A stretch of 22,568 bases of DNA from NCBI GenBank assembly GCA_017458805.1, contig JAFTAC010000538.1, forward strand, positions 1 to 22,568, in the 5' to 3' direction. Source of the stretch: Victivallales bacterium. Lineage in GTDB: Bacteria; Verrucomicrobiota; Lentisphaeria; Oligosphaerales; Oligosphaeraceae. The position numbers were made by a program, and so were the translations under genes. Under the pieces are notes generated by a model, which saw only the letters and a list, made by a program, of their open reading frames with translations, ran no database searches and was not told where the DNA came from. Positions 14,816 through 22,436 of the stretch are shown here, one piece after another (the stretch's first letter is position 1; every line of letters starts with the position of its first letter).

Positions 14816-15298
14816 CTACTCGAATTCGCCACGATAGTAATAATGCATAAGAAAAACCAAGATAGCTGGAGATGGTTCATCAGACAATGTGAAAATGCAT
14901 TTATCCCAGGAGGTACTGTCGCCTTTGAAGATTTTCCCTTTATGGTAGGTAGCGACGCATTTATCCCACGAGGTGCTGTCGCCCTTGAAGATTTTCCCTT
15001 CGTGATAAGTCGCGATGCATTTATCCCATGACGTGCTGTCGCCTTGAAAGTATTTCCCTTTCTGGTAGGTGGCGATGCATTTATCCCAAGAAGTGCTGTC
15101 TCCCTTAAAAAGCTTCCCGTTCTGGTAGGTGGCGAAACACTTGTCCCACGAGGTGCTGTCCCCCTTGAAAAGTTTTCCATTCTGGTAGGTGACAATGCAT
15201 TTATCCCATGAAGTAGTGTCGCCTTTGAAGATTTTTATTTGAGCGAACGCCGACATGGACAGGAGAATGAGAAAAACACCAAGATTGTATTTGTTCAT
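14816..15298 (-). CDS. Small secreted protein of six 20-residue repeats
   Basis: A 160-residue protein. A signal peptide ends AFA|QI (cleavage after residue 19). Six consecutive 20-residue repeats follow (residues 22-141, DNA 15235-14876). The consensus is K-(I/L/Y)-F-(K/Q)-G-D-S-T-S-W-D-K-C-(I/V/F)-A-T-Y-x-x-G, and a short hydrophobic tail, AILVFLMHYYYRGEFE, closes the protein. Every repeat keeps the Trp (31, 51, 71, 91, 111, 131) and Cys (34, 54, 74, 94, 114, 134). The repeats differ mostly at third codon positions, so the protein sequence is under selection. AAGGGAA lies 7 bases before the ATG. The alternation of short strands and Gly-Asp turns suggests an all-beta repeat fold. I recognise no named family and no function. 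Confidence 0.85.
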   Translation of the reverse strand: MNKYNLGVFLILLSMSAFAQIKIFKGDTTSWDKCIVTYQNGKLFKGDSTSWDKCFATYQNGKLFKGDSTSWDKCIATYQKGKYFQGDSTSWDKCIATYHEGKIFKGDSTSWDKCVATYHKGKIFKGDSTSWDKCIFTLSDEPSPAILVFLMHYYYRGEFE

Positions 15299-15320
15299 CG
15301 ATGATTCCCTTGTGGATGGT

Positions 15321-15345
15321 ATTATAGCCTAACTCTTTGATTATA
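15321..15345 (-). promoter_or_regulatory. Possible -10 elements upstream of the repeat protein
   Basis: Two TATAAT hexamers on the minus strand (15321-15326 and 15340-15345) lie 23-47 bases before the repeat-protein ATG in AT-rich DNA. No good -35 hexamer was found for either, so this is only a candidate promoter region. Confidence 0.3.
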
Positions 15346-15494
15346 ACATCTTCGCATATATTGAAATATAGCATAAAGCAACAAGATTACAAGATGAAAC
15401 TATCCTGCACAAGTGTATAGACCGCAGATTCCTCTTGTATTTCCACTGAAAAGCATTATTGTAATGCTCATCAAAACCTTCATCAAAAAATGGA

Positions 15495-16301
15495 ATGAGA
15501 TTCATGAACATCATCAAAAACGCAAACGATCAGATTTTTGAGTTTATAGAGGATATACCCTATCGGGAGGGAGCGTTCTACGAGAGCGGTCTCTCCAACG
15601 TTGACCGCTGCACACTGGATTTGACGATTCCGCAGGACGAACCTGGCTTTTCAACCGTCGTGTGGTTCCATGGCGGCGGGCTGACGGGTGGCGCAAAGCA
15701 TACGCCCATGGCCATGACGATGGACATAGGGCATCCGTCCGCCGTCGTCGCATGCGGCTACCGCCTTGCGGGAACCGATGGTGCGACGGGGGCAACCTGC
15801 CTTGACGACGCTGCGTGCGCCGTCGCATGGGTGCTGAAGAACATCACCAGATATGGTGGCGACCCCACAAAGGTTTTTGTGTCGGGACACTCCGCAGGCG
15901 CCTATTTGACGGCGATGGTCGGCATGGACCCGCAATACCTCCGACGTTATGGCTGCGACTACACGCAGATCAAGGGACTGATGCCGTTGAGCGGACAATG
16001 CATCACCCATTTCACCATCCGCGCCGAGCAGGGCATCCCCATGACACAGCCGACCTGCGATGAGTTTGCGCCGTTGTACCACGTCGGTACGCCGAACCTC
16101 CCGCCTATTCTCCTGACAACTGGCCAGGGTGATTTGGAAATGTGCGGTCGCACGGAGGAAAACGCCTATTTCTGCCGTATGCTGAAGCTCAATGGCCATC
16201 AGGATGTCACCCATCTGATTCTCGATGGCTACGGCCATGGTTGCGACTATCCTTCCTTCCCGCTCTTCGTGCAGTTCATCCAGCGTGTGGCTTGGTCGTA
16301 G
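15495..16301 (+). CDS. Alpha/beta-hydrolase esterase (BD-FAE / HSL-like)
   Basis: A 268-residue cytoplasmic hydrolase, no signal peptide, probably a carbohydrate or carboxyl esterase. The oxyanion motif HGGG is at residues 59-62, the nucleophile elbow GHSAG has Ser133, and the likely acid and base are Asp213 (GQGDLEM) and His248 (GYGHG). This order and spacing are typical of the hormone-sensitive-lipase-like and feruloyl esterase-like branch. The start at 15495 is uncertain: ATG at 15504, three codons later, has a GGA about 10 bases upstream and may be the real one. It is one of only two plus-strand genes, set between minus-strand neighbours, so it must have its own promoter. The natural ester is unknown; the context suggests acylated plant glycans. 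Confidence 0.85.
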   Translation: MRFMNIIKNANDQIFEFIEDIPYREGAFYESGLSNVDRCTLDLTIPQDEPGFSTVVWFHGGGLTGGAKHTPMAMTMDIGHPSAVVACGYRLAGTDGATGATCLDDAACAVAWVLKNITRYGGDPTKVFVSGHSAGAYLTAMVGMDPQYLRRYGCDYTQIKGLMPLSGQCITHFTIRAEQGIPMTQPTCDEFAPLYHVGTPNLPPILLTTGQGDLEMCGRTEENAYFCRMLKLNGHQDVTHLILDGYGHGCDYPSFPLFVQFIQRVAWS

Positions 16302-16341
16302 TTTTTTCAAGGCTCTGTTTCCAAAGAGGTATTTTGAGAAG

Positions 16342-16456
16342 GCCGCGTAAGCGGCAGCGCACGTTAGTGCGCAACAATCGTAGCCCAATGCAAGCACCCG
16401 TAGGGTGCGCAGCATTGGGGGCGGTTCCCCCCCAAGACATCGCGCCCGTAGGGTGC
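16342..16456. repeat. Cluster of short hairpins with GTA-type loops
   Basis: The gap between the convergent esterase and six-hairpin genes holds a row of palindromes. They are GCCGC-GTAA-GCGGC (16342-16355), GCGCAC-GTTA-GTGCGC (16357-16372), a two-tier stem CCCAATGC...GCATTGGG (16384-16419) with inner GCACCC-GTA-GGGTGC (16394-16408), and GCGCCC-GTA-GGGTGC (16442-16456, one G-U pair). A GGGGG/CCCCC pair at 16417-16431 competes with the two-tier stem. No T run follows. The shared GTA/GTAA/GTTA loops suggest related modules. Confidence 0.75.
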
Positions 16457-16513
16457 AACAAAAACACCTACCTCATGGGGGGACATAATGCTTCGAGTCA
16501 AAACAACAATGTA

Positions 16514-18349
16514 CTATCTGCGTATCAAAAAGAACGAGTCGGGCGAATCTTCATAGAGGAAAACGAGTGGGATGAAGGCCATGACCCAGCCGCACATGAT
16601 GCAGTAGGCCCCCCAGTCCATGTCCAAATCCAGGCCATAGTATTCGTCCAGCTGCATGTCGTAGGCGCGCATCCAGCCGCCGTCCAGTTTTGCAAAGGGA
16701 CTGGCGATTTGTATCCTCAGCAGGAAACGACGTATCTTCTGATACATGGCATTGACTTTATCCATATTCACGGCATGTCGCCTGTGGGCGGGCAGCTTGG
16801 TCAGCACCGACAGCGATATGAAGACGAAATTTACGCAGTACATGATATCCGCGATTGCATCCGAGCCATCGCCAATCGCGATGCCAGCCTCCGTGTCATT
16901 TGTCTTCAGACGAATTGGGCATTCGCGTATTCCGCCGCAATCCTCCTGCAGGTTTTCAAAGAAATCCAGAAGATGGTTGATTCTGTCGGAATAATCCCTG
17001 TCTGAGGCATATTGCGCGCAAGCCAGGGCGATTAAATAGCGGGCGTATGTGAAGTTGTCCGAATAGCCGAATTCGCTCACATCTGGGAATTTCCTGCCGA
17101 CGCGTTCCACGTTGCGCAAGGCCAGGTCATGGTACTTTTCATCTGGCAACTGGAGCAGGAAAGAGACCATTTCGCCATAGAAAACTGGATTGTCAAGGCG
17201 TTTCCGCCCCTCATAGCTGTTTGGATATTCAAAAAAGCCGCAGCAGATAGCCTCGTCACCGAGCCAATCCAAAAAAGCGTCACCCAGTTTTTCCGCCATG
17301 AGCAGGTACTTTTTATCGCCAGTCGCCTTGTACATGTTGATGATGGCCAGGCCATCCCTGCCTGAGTCCGAGGCCCAGGTCATATTCGTATGGTCCATCC
17401 ATTTGAACAAGCCGTTTGGCAGCTGGATGTGACGGTCTATCAGGAAGTCCGCCAGATTTCGCCCCAAGTCGGTCAAGCGTGTATCTTGATATTTTCTGCC
17501 AGCAGAGGCGAGGAACGCGCCTGTCAGCAACGTGCTGTCCGTCCGCAAGTTCATTCTGAGTTCGAGGCCGTTGGACTGCACCATCTCGTACATGCCCATG
17601 CTGCCGTCGGCCTTTCGCAGCATGCCTGAATGCTCATGCCACGACAGGGCTTTCCTTACAGCAAGCTCCGCATCCGTGTTTCCACTGGGTTTGATGTATT
17701 CGGGGAAAACCTCCTCGAAGGCGGTTTCGACGACATCCTCCGCTTTGCCCGCAAGCTTGGAAAAGATCTCTGCAAAGAGGCGTTTCCAGGCAGAATAAGG
17801 TCGCATAAAACGTGAATCAAACTGCGAGATGTTCATCATCGCCGAAACGCATCTGCCTTTCTCCCTGATAGTTAGTACAGGAAATTGCGTGTTTCCCTCG
17901 CGGAAAACGGAATGCGTGCCGATGCAATTGCTGATAACGGCCCCCGTTTCAGACGGCCCATAGTTTTTGCAGGGGAAATGATAGGATTCCCGCGCCTGCA
18001 GGATCATGTCGCCATACAGGACGCATTCCTTGAATAGGTGCCTGAGTTTTCCCATGGTCTGCATTCCAGTCAGCCTGCGGCGCAAGTTGTCCTTGGCAAG
18101 AAGATTCTCAAAATAGAAGCGTCCGCCCTTGTGGATCAAGGAGAAGAACTCTTCTGTCTTCTCCAGCGACAATTCTGGAATGGCGTGCTCGCCTTTTTCG
18201 TATTGAGGCAGCAGGAGGTACACGGCGTCGCCTTCATCCACAGGCAATTCATCTGGGGTGTCATAGACGAACAATCTGTCATCGGCCCCGCATAATGCGG
18301 CGACAAATCTTCTGAAGACCTCTGTCCCGCCTGTCAAATAATAGTTCAT
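16514..18349 (-). CDS. Six-hairpin glycosidase-like protein with an extra N-terminal domain
   Basis: A 611-residue protein without signal peptide. Residues 1 to about 215 form an alpha/beta domain (MNYYLTGGTEVF, VYLLLPQYEKGEHAIPELS, PVLTIREKGRCVSAMMNIS) that resembles the class I amidotransferase-like domains attached to some glycoside hydrolases. From about 225 the sequence has the regular helical pattern of (alpha/alpha)6 toroid enzymes, with landmarks WMDHTNMTWASDSGRDGLAIINMY, FFEYPNSYEGRK, YSDNFTYARYLIALA and a C-terminal DLDMDWGAYCIMCGW. This suggests a cytoplasmic glycosidase or hexose epimerase acting on oligosaccharides, but no catalytic residues can be assigned with confidence. AGGAG lies 8 bases before the ATG. 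It converges with the esterase gene and diverges from the discoidin-like gene. Confidence 0.7.
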   Translation of the reverse strand: MNYYLTGGTEVFRRFVAALCGADDRLFVYDTPDELPVDEGDAVYLLLPQYEKGEHAIPELSLEKTEEFFSLIHKGGRFYFENLLAKDNLRRRLTGMQTMGKLRHLFKECVLYGDMILQARESYHFPCKNYGPSETGAVISNCIGTHSVFREGNTQFPVLTIREKGRCVSAMMNISQFDSRFMRPYSAWKRLFAEIFSKLAGKAEDVVETAFEEVFPEYIKPSGNTDAELAVRKALSWHEHSGMLRKADGSMGMYEMVQSNGLELRMNLRTDSTLLTGAFLASAGRKYQDTRLTDLGRNLADFLIDRHIQLPNGLFKWMDHTNMTWASDSGRDGLAIINMYKATGDKKYLLMAEKLGDAFLDWLGDEAICCGFFEYPNSYEGRKRLDNPVFYGEMVSFLLQLPDEKYHDLALRNVERVGRKFPDVSEFGYSDNFTYARYLIALACAQYASDRDYSDRINHLLDFFENLQEDCGGIRECPIRLKTNDTEAGIAIGDGSDAIADIMYCVNFVFISLSVLTKLPAHRRHAVNMDKVNAMYQKIRRFLLRIQIASPFAKLDGGWMRAYDMQLDEYYGLDLDMDWGAYCIMCGWVMAFIPLVFLYEDSPDSFFLIRR

Positions 18350-18637
18350 CTATGCTTCTCCTGTTCGAGATAGATAAATTGCCTCATTGGACCCCATTGG
18401 AACATGCAGTCCTCTCCGTAAGTCTGAACTCGCAAATAAATGTAATGGCAGTTCTGGAAAAATCAACTTGTTCCATCTGCTGTTCAGATTCTTAAGGTCA
18501 CAGCTTTCAGTCTATATGGCATTGGGATGTCAGATAATCGGACACTCACATGAAAAAAACTCTTTAAGGGTGAAAAAACGCAAATGATGCACTAAATTAT
18601 ATAACACCTAGGTCTAAAGATTTTTTGATTTATAAAA

Positions 18638-19681
18638 ATGCCAAAGAAGATGCTGTTTCTTTTACTGTCATGTTTCTTAGTGATTGTCGCGTATTCGGCT
18701 GAAAATACAAACCTTGCTCTTGGGAAAAAGGTCATATACGCAGTCCCTCCTGACAAGCCCGTGGACAATGCCGTCTCAAAACTGACGGATGGAAAAATCA
18801 ACCTGCCGCCAGTACGCTCATCACAAAAGAAAGGGAGTGATTATTTTGACGAGCAAAAGCAGAGTTACTCAGACAGTGAAACGATGCAGGATGCCTTCAC
18901 GGTTGGCTGGCACTGGCAAGCTTCCAAGGACACTGAATACGGGCTTTCCCTGGCGGTCGATCTTGAAGAGCCCAAAGCCATTTCCAAAATAACGCTTAGG
19001 GTGGCGTCTTTCACAAATTACATGTACCGTTTTTCCCTGCCAAGGGAAGTTGTCGCGGTCGCAAGTCTTGACGGCGAGAACTTCTATAGAATCGCCTGTG
19101 TCTGCAAGGCAAGCAGCGATGCGCAAGAAGACTTGCCAAAGGACGCCAAGCTGTTGAAGGTTTATGAAAAACGCAATCAATGGTGTACATTCGAGCTTGA
19201 TGCGCATGGAATCGAGGCGCGGTATGTCGGCCTCATCATCAAGCCAGAAGGCTTCATGTTCTATTGCGACGAGCTGCAGATATTCTCAAGTGCCACTTTG
19301 GATAAGGAACGCAATAGCTTAGTATATGCGCCCCAGAATCGGGAACGCTTTCTAATCGGCAATGGCCTTGCGCCTAAAGACCAGGTGGTATTCTGCCCAT
19401 ACGATGGGGAGCTGGTCGTTCCTGAAGATGGCTTCTATGCACCTACCATATTTTACTTCAGAGACTTGCGCGGATCCAAGGCAAAGCAGGAATACACCTT
19501 CACAATAAGGCTGCCAGCAGGGGTCGAGTTGTCGCAAAGCCATTTGCTAGTCTCCCAATTCACTTTGCATTCCACGCTCAACGAAGACAAGTCAAAGACC
19601 ATCACGCTAACCCCGAAAAAGCATTTCTATCCCAAGAACCTGGGAATGCTATTGGGCAAAAAATGGGAATTATATACTTGA
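18638..19681 (+). CDS. Secreted protein with F5/8 type C (discoidin-like) domain
   Basis: A 347-residue exported protein. The signal peptide covers about 1-20 (MPKKMLFLLLS, ending AYSA). Next comes NTNLALGKKV, the usual opening of bacterial F5/8 type C carbohydrate-binding domains, and the domain runs to about residue 200 (AISKITLRVAS, YRFSLPREVVAVASLDGENF, ARYVGLIIKPEGFMFYCDELQIFS). The remaining part (205-347) looks like another beta-rich region, but no enzyme domain follows. In related bacteria this domain often precedes a larger glycan-active module, so the gene may be shortened. No clear ribosome site precedes 18638; the ATG at 18650 is an alternative. Probably binds glycans at the cell surface. 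Confidence 0.75.
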   Translation: MPKKMLFLLLSCFLVIVAYSAENTNLALGKKVIYAVPPDKPVDNAVSKLTDGKINLPPVRSSQKKGSDYFDEQKQSYSDSETMQDAFTVGWHWQASKDTEYGLSLAVDLEEPKAISKITLRVASFTNYMYRFSLPREVVAVASLDGENFYRIACVCKASSDAQEDLPKDAKLLKVYEKRNQWCTFELDAHGIEARYVGLIIKPEGFMFYCDELQIFSSATLDKERNSLVYAPQNRERFLIGNGLAPKDQVVFCPYDGELVVPEDGFYAPTIFYFRDLRGSKAKQEYTFTIRLPAGVELSQSHLLVSQFTLHSTLNEDKSKTITLTPKKHFYPKNLGMLLGKKWELYT

Positions 19682-19691
19682 GTTTCCCAGA

Positions 19692-19722
19692 AAGACAAGT
19701 ACTTTTCAAAGTACCAGGTCTT
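19692..19722 (+). terminator. Hairpin downstream of the discoidin-like gene
   Basis: Ten bases after the stop codon, AAGAC-AA-GTACTTT (19692-19705) pairs with AAAGTAC-CAG-GTCTT (19708-19722). The position suits a transcription end, but there is no T run, so it is only a possible terminator. Confidence 0.4.
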
Positions 19723-19827
19723 CTAGGGTAGGTCTTCTGCAATGCCTCACAGGCAGTCACACCTCATTCATCCACAGTCAAATAACAGGCAAACAACTCT
19801 TTGAATAGGCTTCCCGTGAACATTATT

Positions 19828-19878
19828 TGCCTGACGCTCCCCTTCCGCCTGTGCCACTAACCATTCGTCGGGCGGCAG
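19828..19878 (-). pseudogene. Remnant of a paralogue of the adjacent large membrane protein
   Basis: On the minus strand this stretch encodes LPPDEWLVAQAEGERQAN. It matches LPPDEWLSAQAANLAEVERQAE inside the neighbouring membrane protein (DNA 20584-20645). The first 18 bases of the match are identical, and the length difference is 12 bp, an in-frame change. It lies 36 bp beyond that gene's stop and has no complete ORF of its own. It is best explained as the residue of a duplicated or related gene. Confidence 0.6.
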
Positions 19879-19913
19879 TACGTCTTCTCTCCGCACGTTG
19901 ATAATCAACGCCC

Positions 19914-21989
19914 CTATTGGGAAACAAAGCGTATTGGAATGATGAAACGAATGTCATCCTTTCCATTGTCGCGTCCACTGCCTCCGTCATTGACGCCGTC
20001 TGGCCCGACACTCCAGATTTGGACGGCCTGGAGCGTGCGTTTCTGTGGCACGTACTTTGAGGAAGGTTCAGATATGTATGAAATCTCATCGTTTTCGCCA
20101 CTCTTCTCCTCATTTTTCTCCTCCTGATAGATTTCTTCAACAATCTCACACGCGCCCTTCGTGTATTTGAGCGGCTGCCCCGAGAACGGGTCCTGCGGCT
20201 GGCCATCGATGCTGTCGGGGTATTCTCCCGTGCGCCGTTTGATCTGTTCCGCCTGAATCAGCCCACGCAGGACGCGGCAGGAGGCGATGGTGCTCTTCAT
20301 TTTCTCGGAGCCCCTTGAAAATGCGGGCAGCAGCATGTCAGCGAGAATGTTGCCACTCCTTGAGGTTGGCAACTCTGAAAAGTGATGGACGCGTAGCATC
20401 CTGGCCAGTCCCTTGATTTCATTGGCCGTCAACCACCATGCCTGCGGGAAGAGGAAACGCAGGGAATGGTAATGCAAGCCTGCGGGCAAAGAAGTGTTTG
20501 CGCCAGAATAATACGCAAGCCAGTGGAAGATATTGAGTATGGAAACGCTCTCGCCAAAGAGAAAACGCTCCTCCTGGAGCTCTGCCTGACGCTCCACCTC
20601 GGCAAGGTTTGCCGCCTGTGCCGACAGCCATTCGTCGGGCGGCAGTCCAGAGGCGAGGATTTTTTCCAAGGCCGACTGACGGATTGCCTCCACGGCTATC
20701 CCTACAAGATACGCGATATAGAGATGGTCTTTCCATAGGTATTCGCGGAGGGAGTCCATTCTGTCCAGGGAGGCAGACACCACGTCAAACTCACCATCTT
20801 CCAGGGCAAACAGGATGCGTTGCCTGTTCATTCGGGCAAGTTCCCGACACATGGCCAAGTCGGAGCTTGGCATTGCGACAAGCATTTGGTCGTCCGCATA
20901 ATCGCGCTTCGGTGGCGGAATGGGGGCTATGAACATCTGCTCCAGTTTCTGGCGTGCGGCATTTTCCAGAAAGAACTTTTTACGACGGGCTTGGATGGCT
21001 TCGGGAAAAATGGCGTCAGGGTGGTAAAGGTACTCGTTTTCTTGCTCGCTCATCGAATTGTAGTATTCATGGTCGGCAGCCTCCAGCTGTTCCCAGAACG
21101 CGGAATTGGCAGAACGCCCTTCGTAGAACTGGCGCTCCAGCTCCGCAGAGGTCAGCGGATGGCCGAAATGCGCCTCCAACTCTTTGGTGGCACGATGATA
21201 AGCCGCAGACTCCCAGAGGGCAAGAACGAGAAAGAGTGCATAGCTTGCCGCCGCAATGCCCCAGATGCAGCGGATTTTGCCGTTGAACAGCTTGCGGAAC
21301 GGGAGCTTCGCATAGTCCGCCAGCAGACTGCCAAAGCAAAAATACCCCACAGTCACAAGGAAAAACCCCAAAACCAGAAAACAAAAGCTGCCAGCTGCCG
21401 TCCAGAGCCGAAACAATTGATAAAGTTCGTTGCTGAATGGGATGACGCCTTTTATCCAGGAAGTCATGCTCAATTCGTGTAAAGTGCCAGCGCGAAACGG
21501 TTCGTATGCAAAGGCCAATGCTGTCCCGAACACAATCAAGGCGCCTATCCACGCGAGTGTTCCCGCAATGTTTTTCCACGATACGGAGAAGAGCTGGAAG
21601 TTCCAAAGGCAGCACCCCAAGACAAGAGCTCCGCATATTACTGCTTTCCAATGCATTGCTTCCAGGAAGCCGACAAATGCGCCATACCCTAGCGACAGCG
21701 CGAAAAGCCCCAGAGGAATCCATATCCGCTTCCAGCTAAAACTTGCCTTCAAACGGAGTAGCATCTGCATCCGAAGCTCCAGAGCGAGGACATACGCCAC
21801 TGTGCCAAGCGCGGCAAAAACCAGCAGCGCGATTACCGAGGACTTCATAAGCAGGCGATAATCAATGACCAGAAGCCCGCAGAAGGCCGAAAACACGAAC
21901 CATACTGCCACAGGCAACAGCGTCAGTCCGAAGAACGCGCCCTGCGCAGGCTCGTTCCAGAAGAAAAGTTTGCGAAGAAGGTTTTTCAT
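19914..21989 (-). CDS. Large membrane protein with a pseudopilin-like C-terminal motif
   Basis: A 691-residue protein of unknown function. The N-terminal 270 residues contain about seven hydrophobic segments (about 18-41, 50-70, 92-113, 117-137, 142-163, 200-227, 245-263). A long soluble region follows, rich in Glu and Arg and predicted helical. The C-terminus carries RTGEYPDSIDGQPQDPFSGQPLKY and WSVGPDGVNDGG with a late DDI. This is the pattern seen at the C-terminus of GspG-like pseudopilins and of many uncharacterised Planctomycetota/Lentisphaerota proteins. The ATG at 21989 is chosen because AAGGTG lies about 12 bases upstream; an in-frame alternative at 22046 would overlap the upstream gene. 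It is 38 bp downstream of the small membrane protein and probably co-transcribed with it. Confidence 0.75.
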   Translation of the reverse strand: MKNLLRKLFFWNEPAQGAFFGLTLLPVAVWFVFSAFCGLLVIDYRLLMKSSVIALLVFAALGTVAYVLALELRMQMLLRLKASFSWKRIWIPLGLFALSLGYGAFVGFLEAMHWKAVICGALVLGCCLWNFQLFSVSWKNIAGTLAWIGALIVFGTALAFAYEPFRAGTLHELSMTSWIKGVIPFSNELYQLFRLWTAAGSFCFLVLGFFLVTVGYFCFGSLLADYAKLPFRKLFNGKIRCIWGIAAASYALFLVLALWESAAYHRATKELEAHFGHPLTSAELERQFYEGRSANSAFWEQLEAADHEYYNSMSEQENEYLYHPDAIFPEAIQARRKKFFLENAARQKLEQMFIAPIPPPKRDYADDQMLVAMPSSDLAMCRELARMNRQRILFALEDGEFDVVSASLDRMDSLREYLWKDHLYIAYLVGIAVEAIRQSALEKILASGLPPDEWLSAQAANLAEVERQAELQEERFLFGESVSILNIFHWLAYYSGANTSLPAGLHYHSLRFLFPQAWWLTANEIKGLARMLRVHHFSELPTSRSGNILADMLLPAFSRGSEKMKSTIASCRVLRGLIQAEQIKRRTGEYPDSIDGQPQDPFSGQPLKYTKGACEIVEEIYQEEKNEEKSGENDEISYISEPSSKYVPQKRTLQAVQIWSVGPDGVNDGGSGRDNGKDDIRFIIPIRFVSQ

Positions 21990-22027
21990 AATAAAGCATT
22001 TCACCTTTGAACGATTCCCAATCTGTT

Positions 22028-22423
22028 TCAACAACCTATCCCCCAAATCATTGGTCCACAGACAGCCACGAGATAAACAACGAATATAGCCAAAATCATC
22101 AATTGTCCCCAGGCCCGCAAATATTCCTTGGATTCGGCTTTTTTGCGGGAATATCTGACAATATCAACAGTATTCCAAATAAAGGCTATCAGGCAGAATA
22201 ATGGAGTGAAAAGGAAGTAGGCAACAACTAAAATATCTAGCCAAACATTGGATACAAAAACCCCCTTTCCTTGACATAAGGACATTCCAATCAACAAAAG
22301 CGGACAAAAAGAGCAGCATCCTGCAATAACCGTTTTCAACAGCTGCATTATGGTAAAGCGAGGATAGAACAGCAAGGCAATCCATGCTACCCCAATCACT
22401 ATGTAGCAAATCGCAAAACTCAT
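22028..22423 (-). CDS. Small four-segment membrane protein, function unknown
   Basis: A 131-residue protein with four hydrophobic segments: about 2-20 (FAICYIVIGVAWIALLFY), 27-50, 58-84 (LDILVVAYFLFTPLFCLIAFIW) and 106-128 (LMILAIFVVYLVAVCGPMIW). A basic loop, RYSRKKAESKEYLR, precedes the last one. No family is recognised. It is the first gene of a probable two-gene unit with the large membrane protein. Its upstream region runs straight into the terminal tandem repeat, 13 bases before the ATG, so any promoter lies in or beyond the repeat. Confidence 0.65.
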   Translation of the reverse strand: MSFAICYIVIGVAWIALLFYPRFTIMQLLKTVIAGCCSFCPLLLIGMSLCQGKGVFVSNVWLDILVVAYFLFTPLFCLIAFIWNTVDIVRYSRKKAESKEYLRAWGQLMILAIFVVYLVAVCGPMIWGIGC

Positions 22424-22436
22424 ATTCTAGACCTTG

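Noticed and set aside
14752..15195. 147-codon ORF in another frame of the repeat protein
   Set aside because: It shows the same periodicity only because it reads the same DNA repeats out of frame; it has no signal peptide or ribosome site, and its residues vary where the other frame is constant.
16142..17005. 287-codon plus-strand ORF after the esterase
   Set aside because: It overlaps the esterase end in another frame, crosses the hairpin cluster, and is antisense to the six-hairpin gene.
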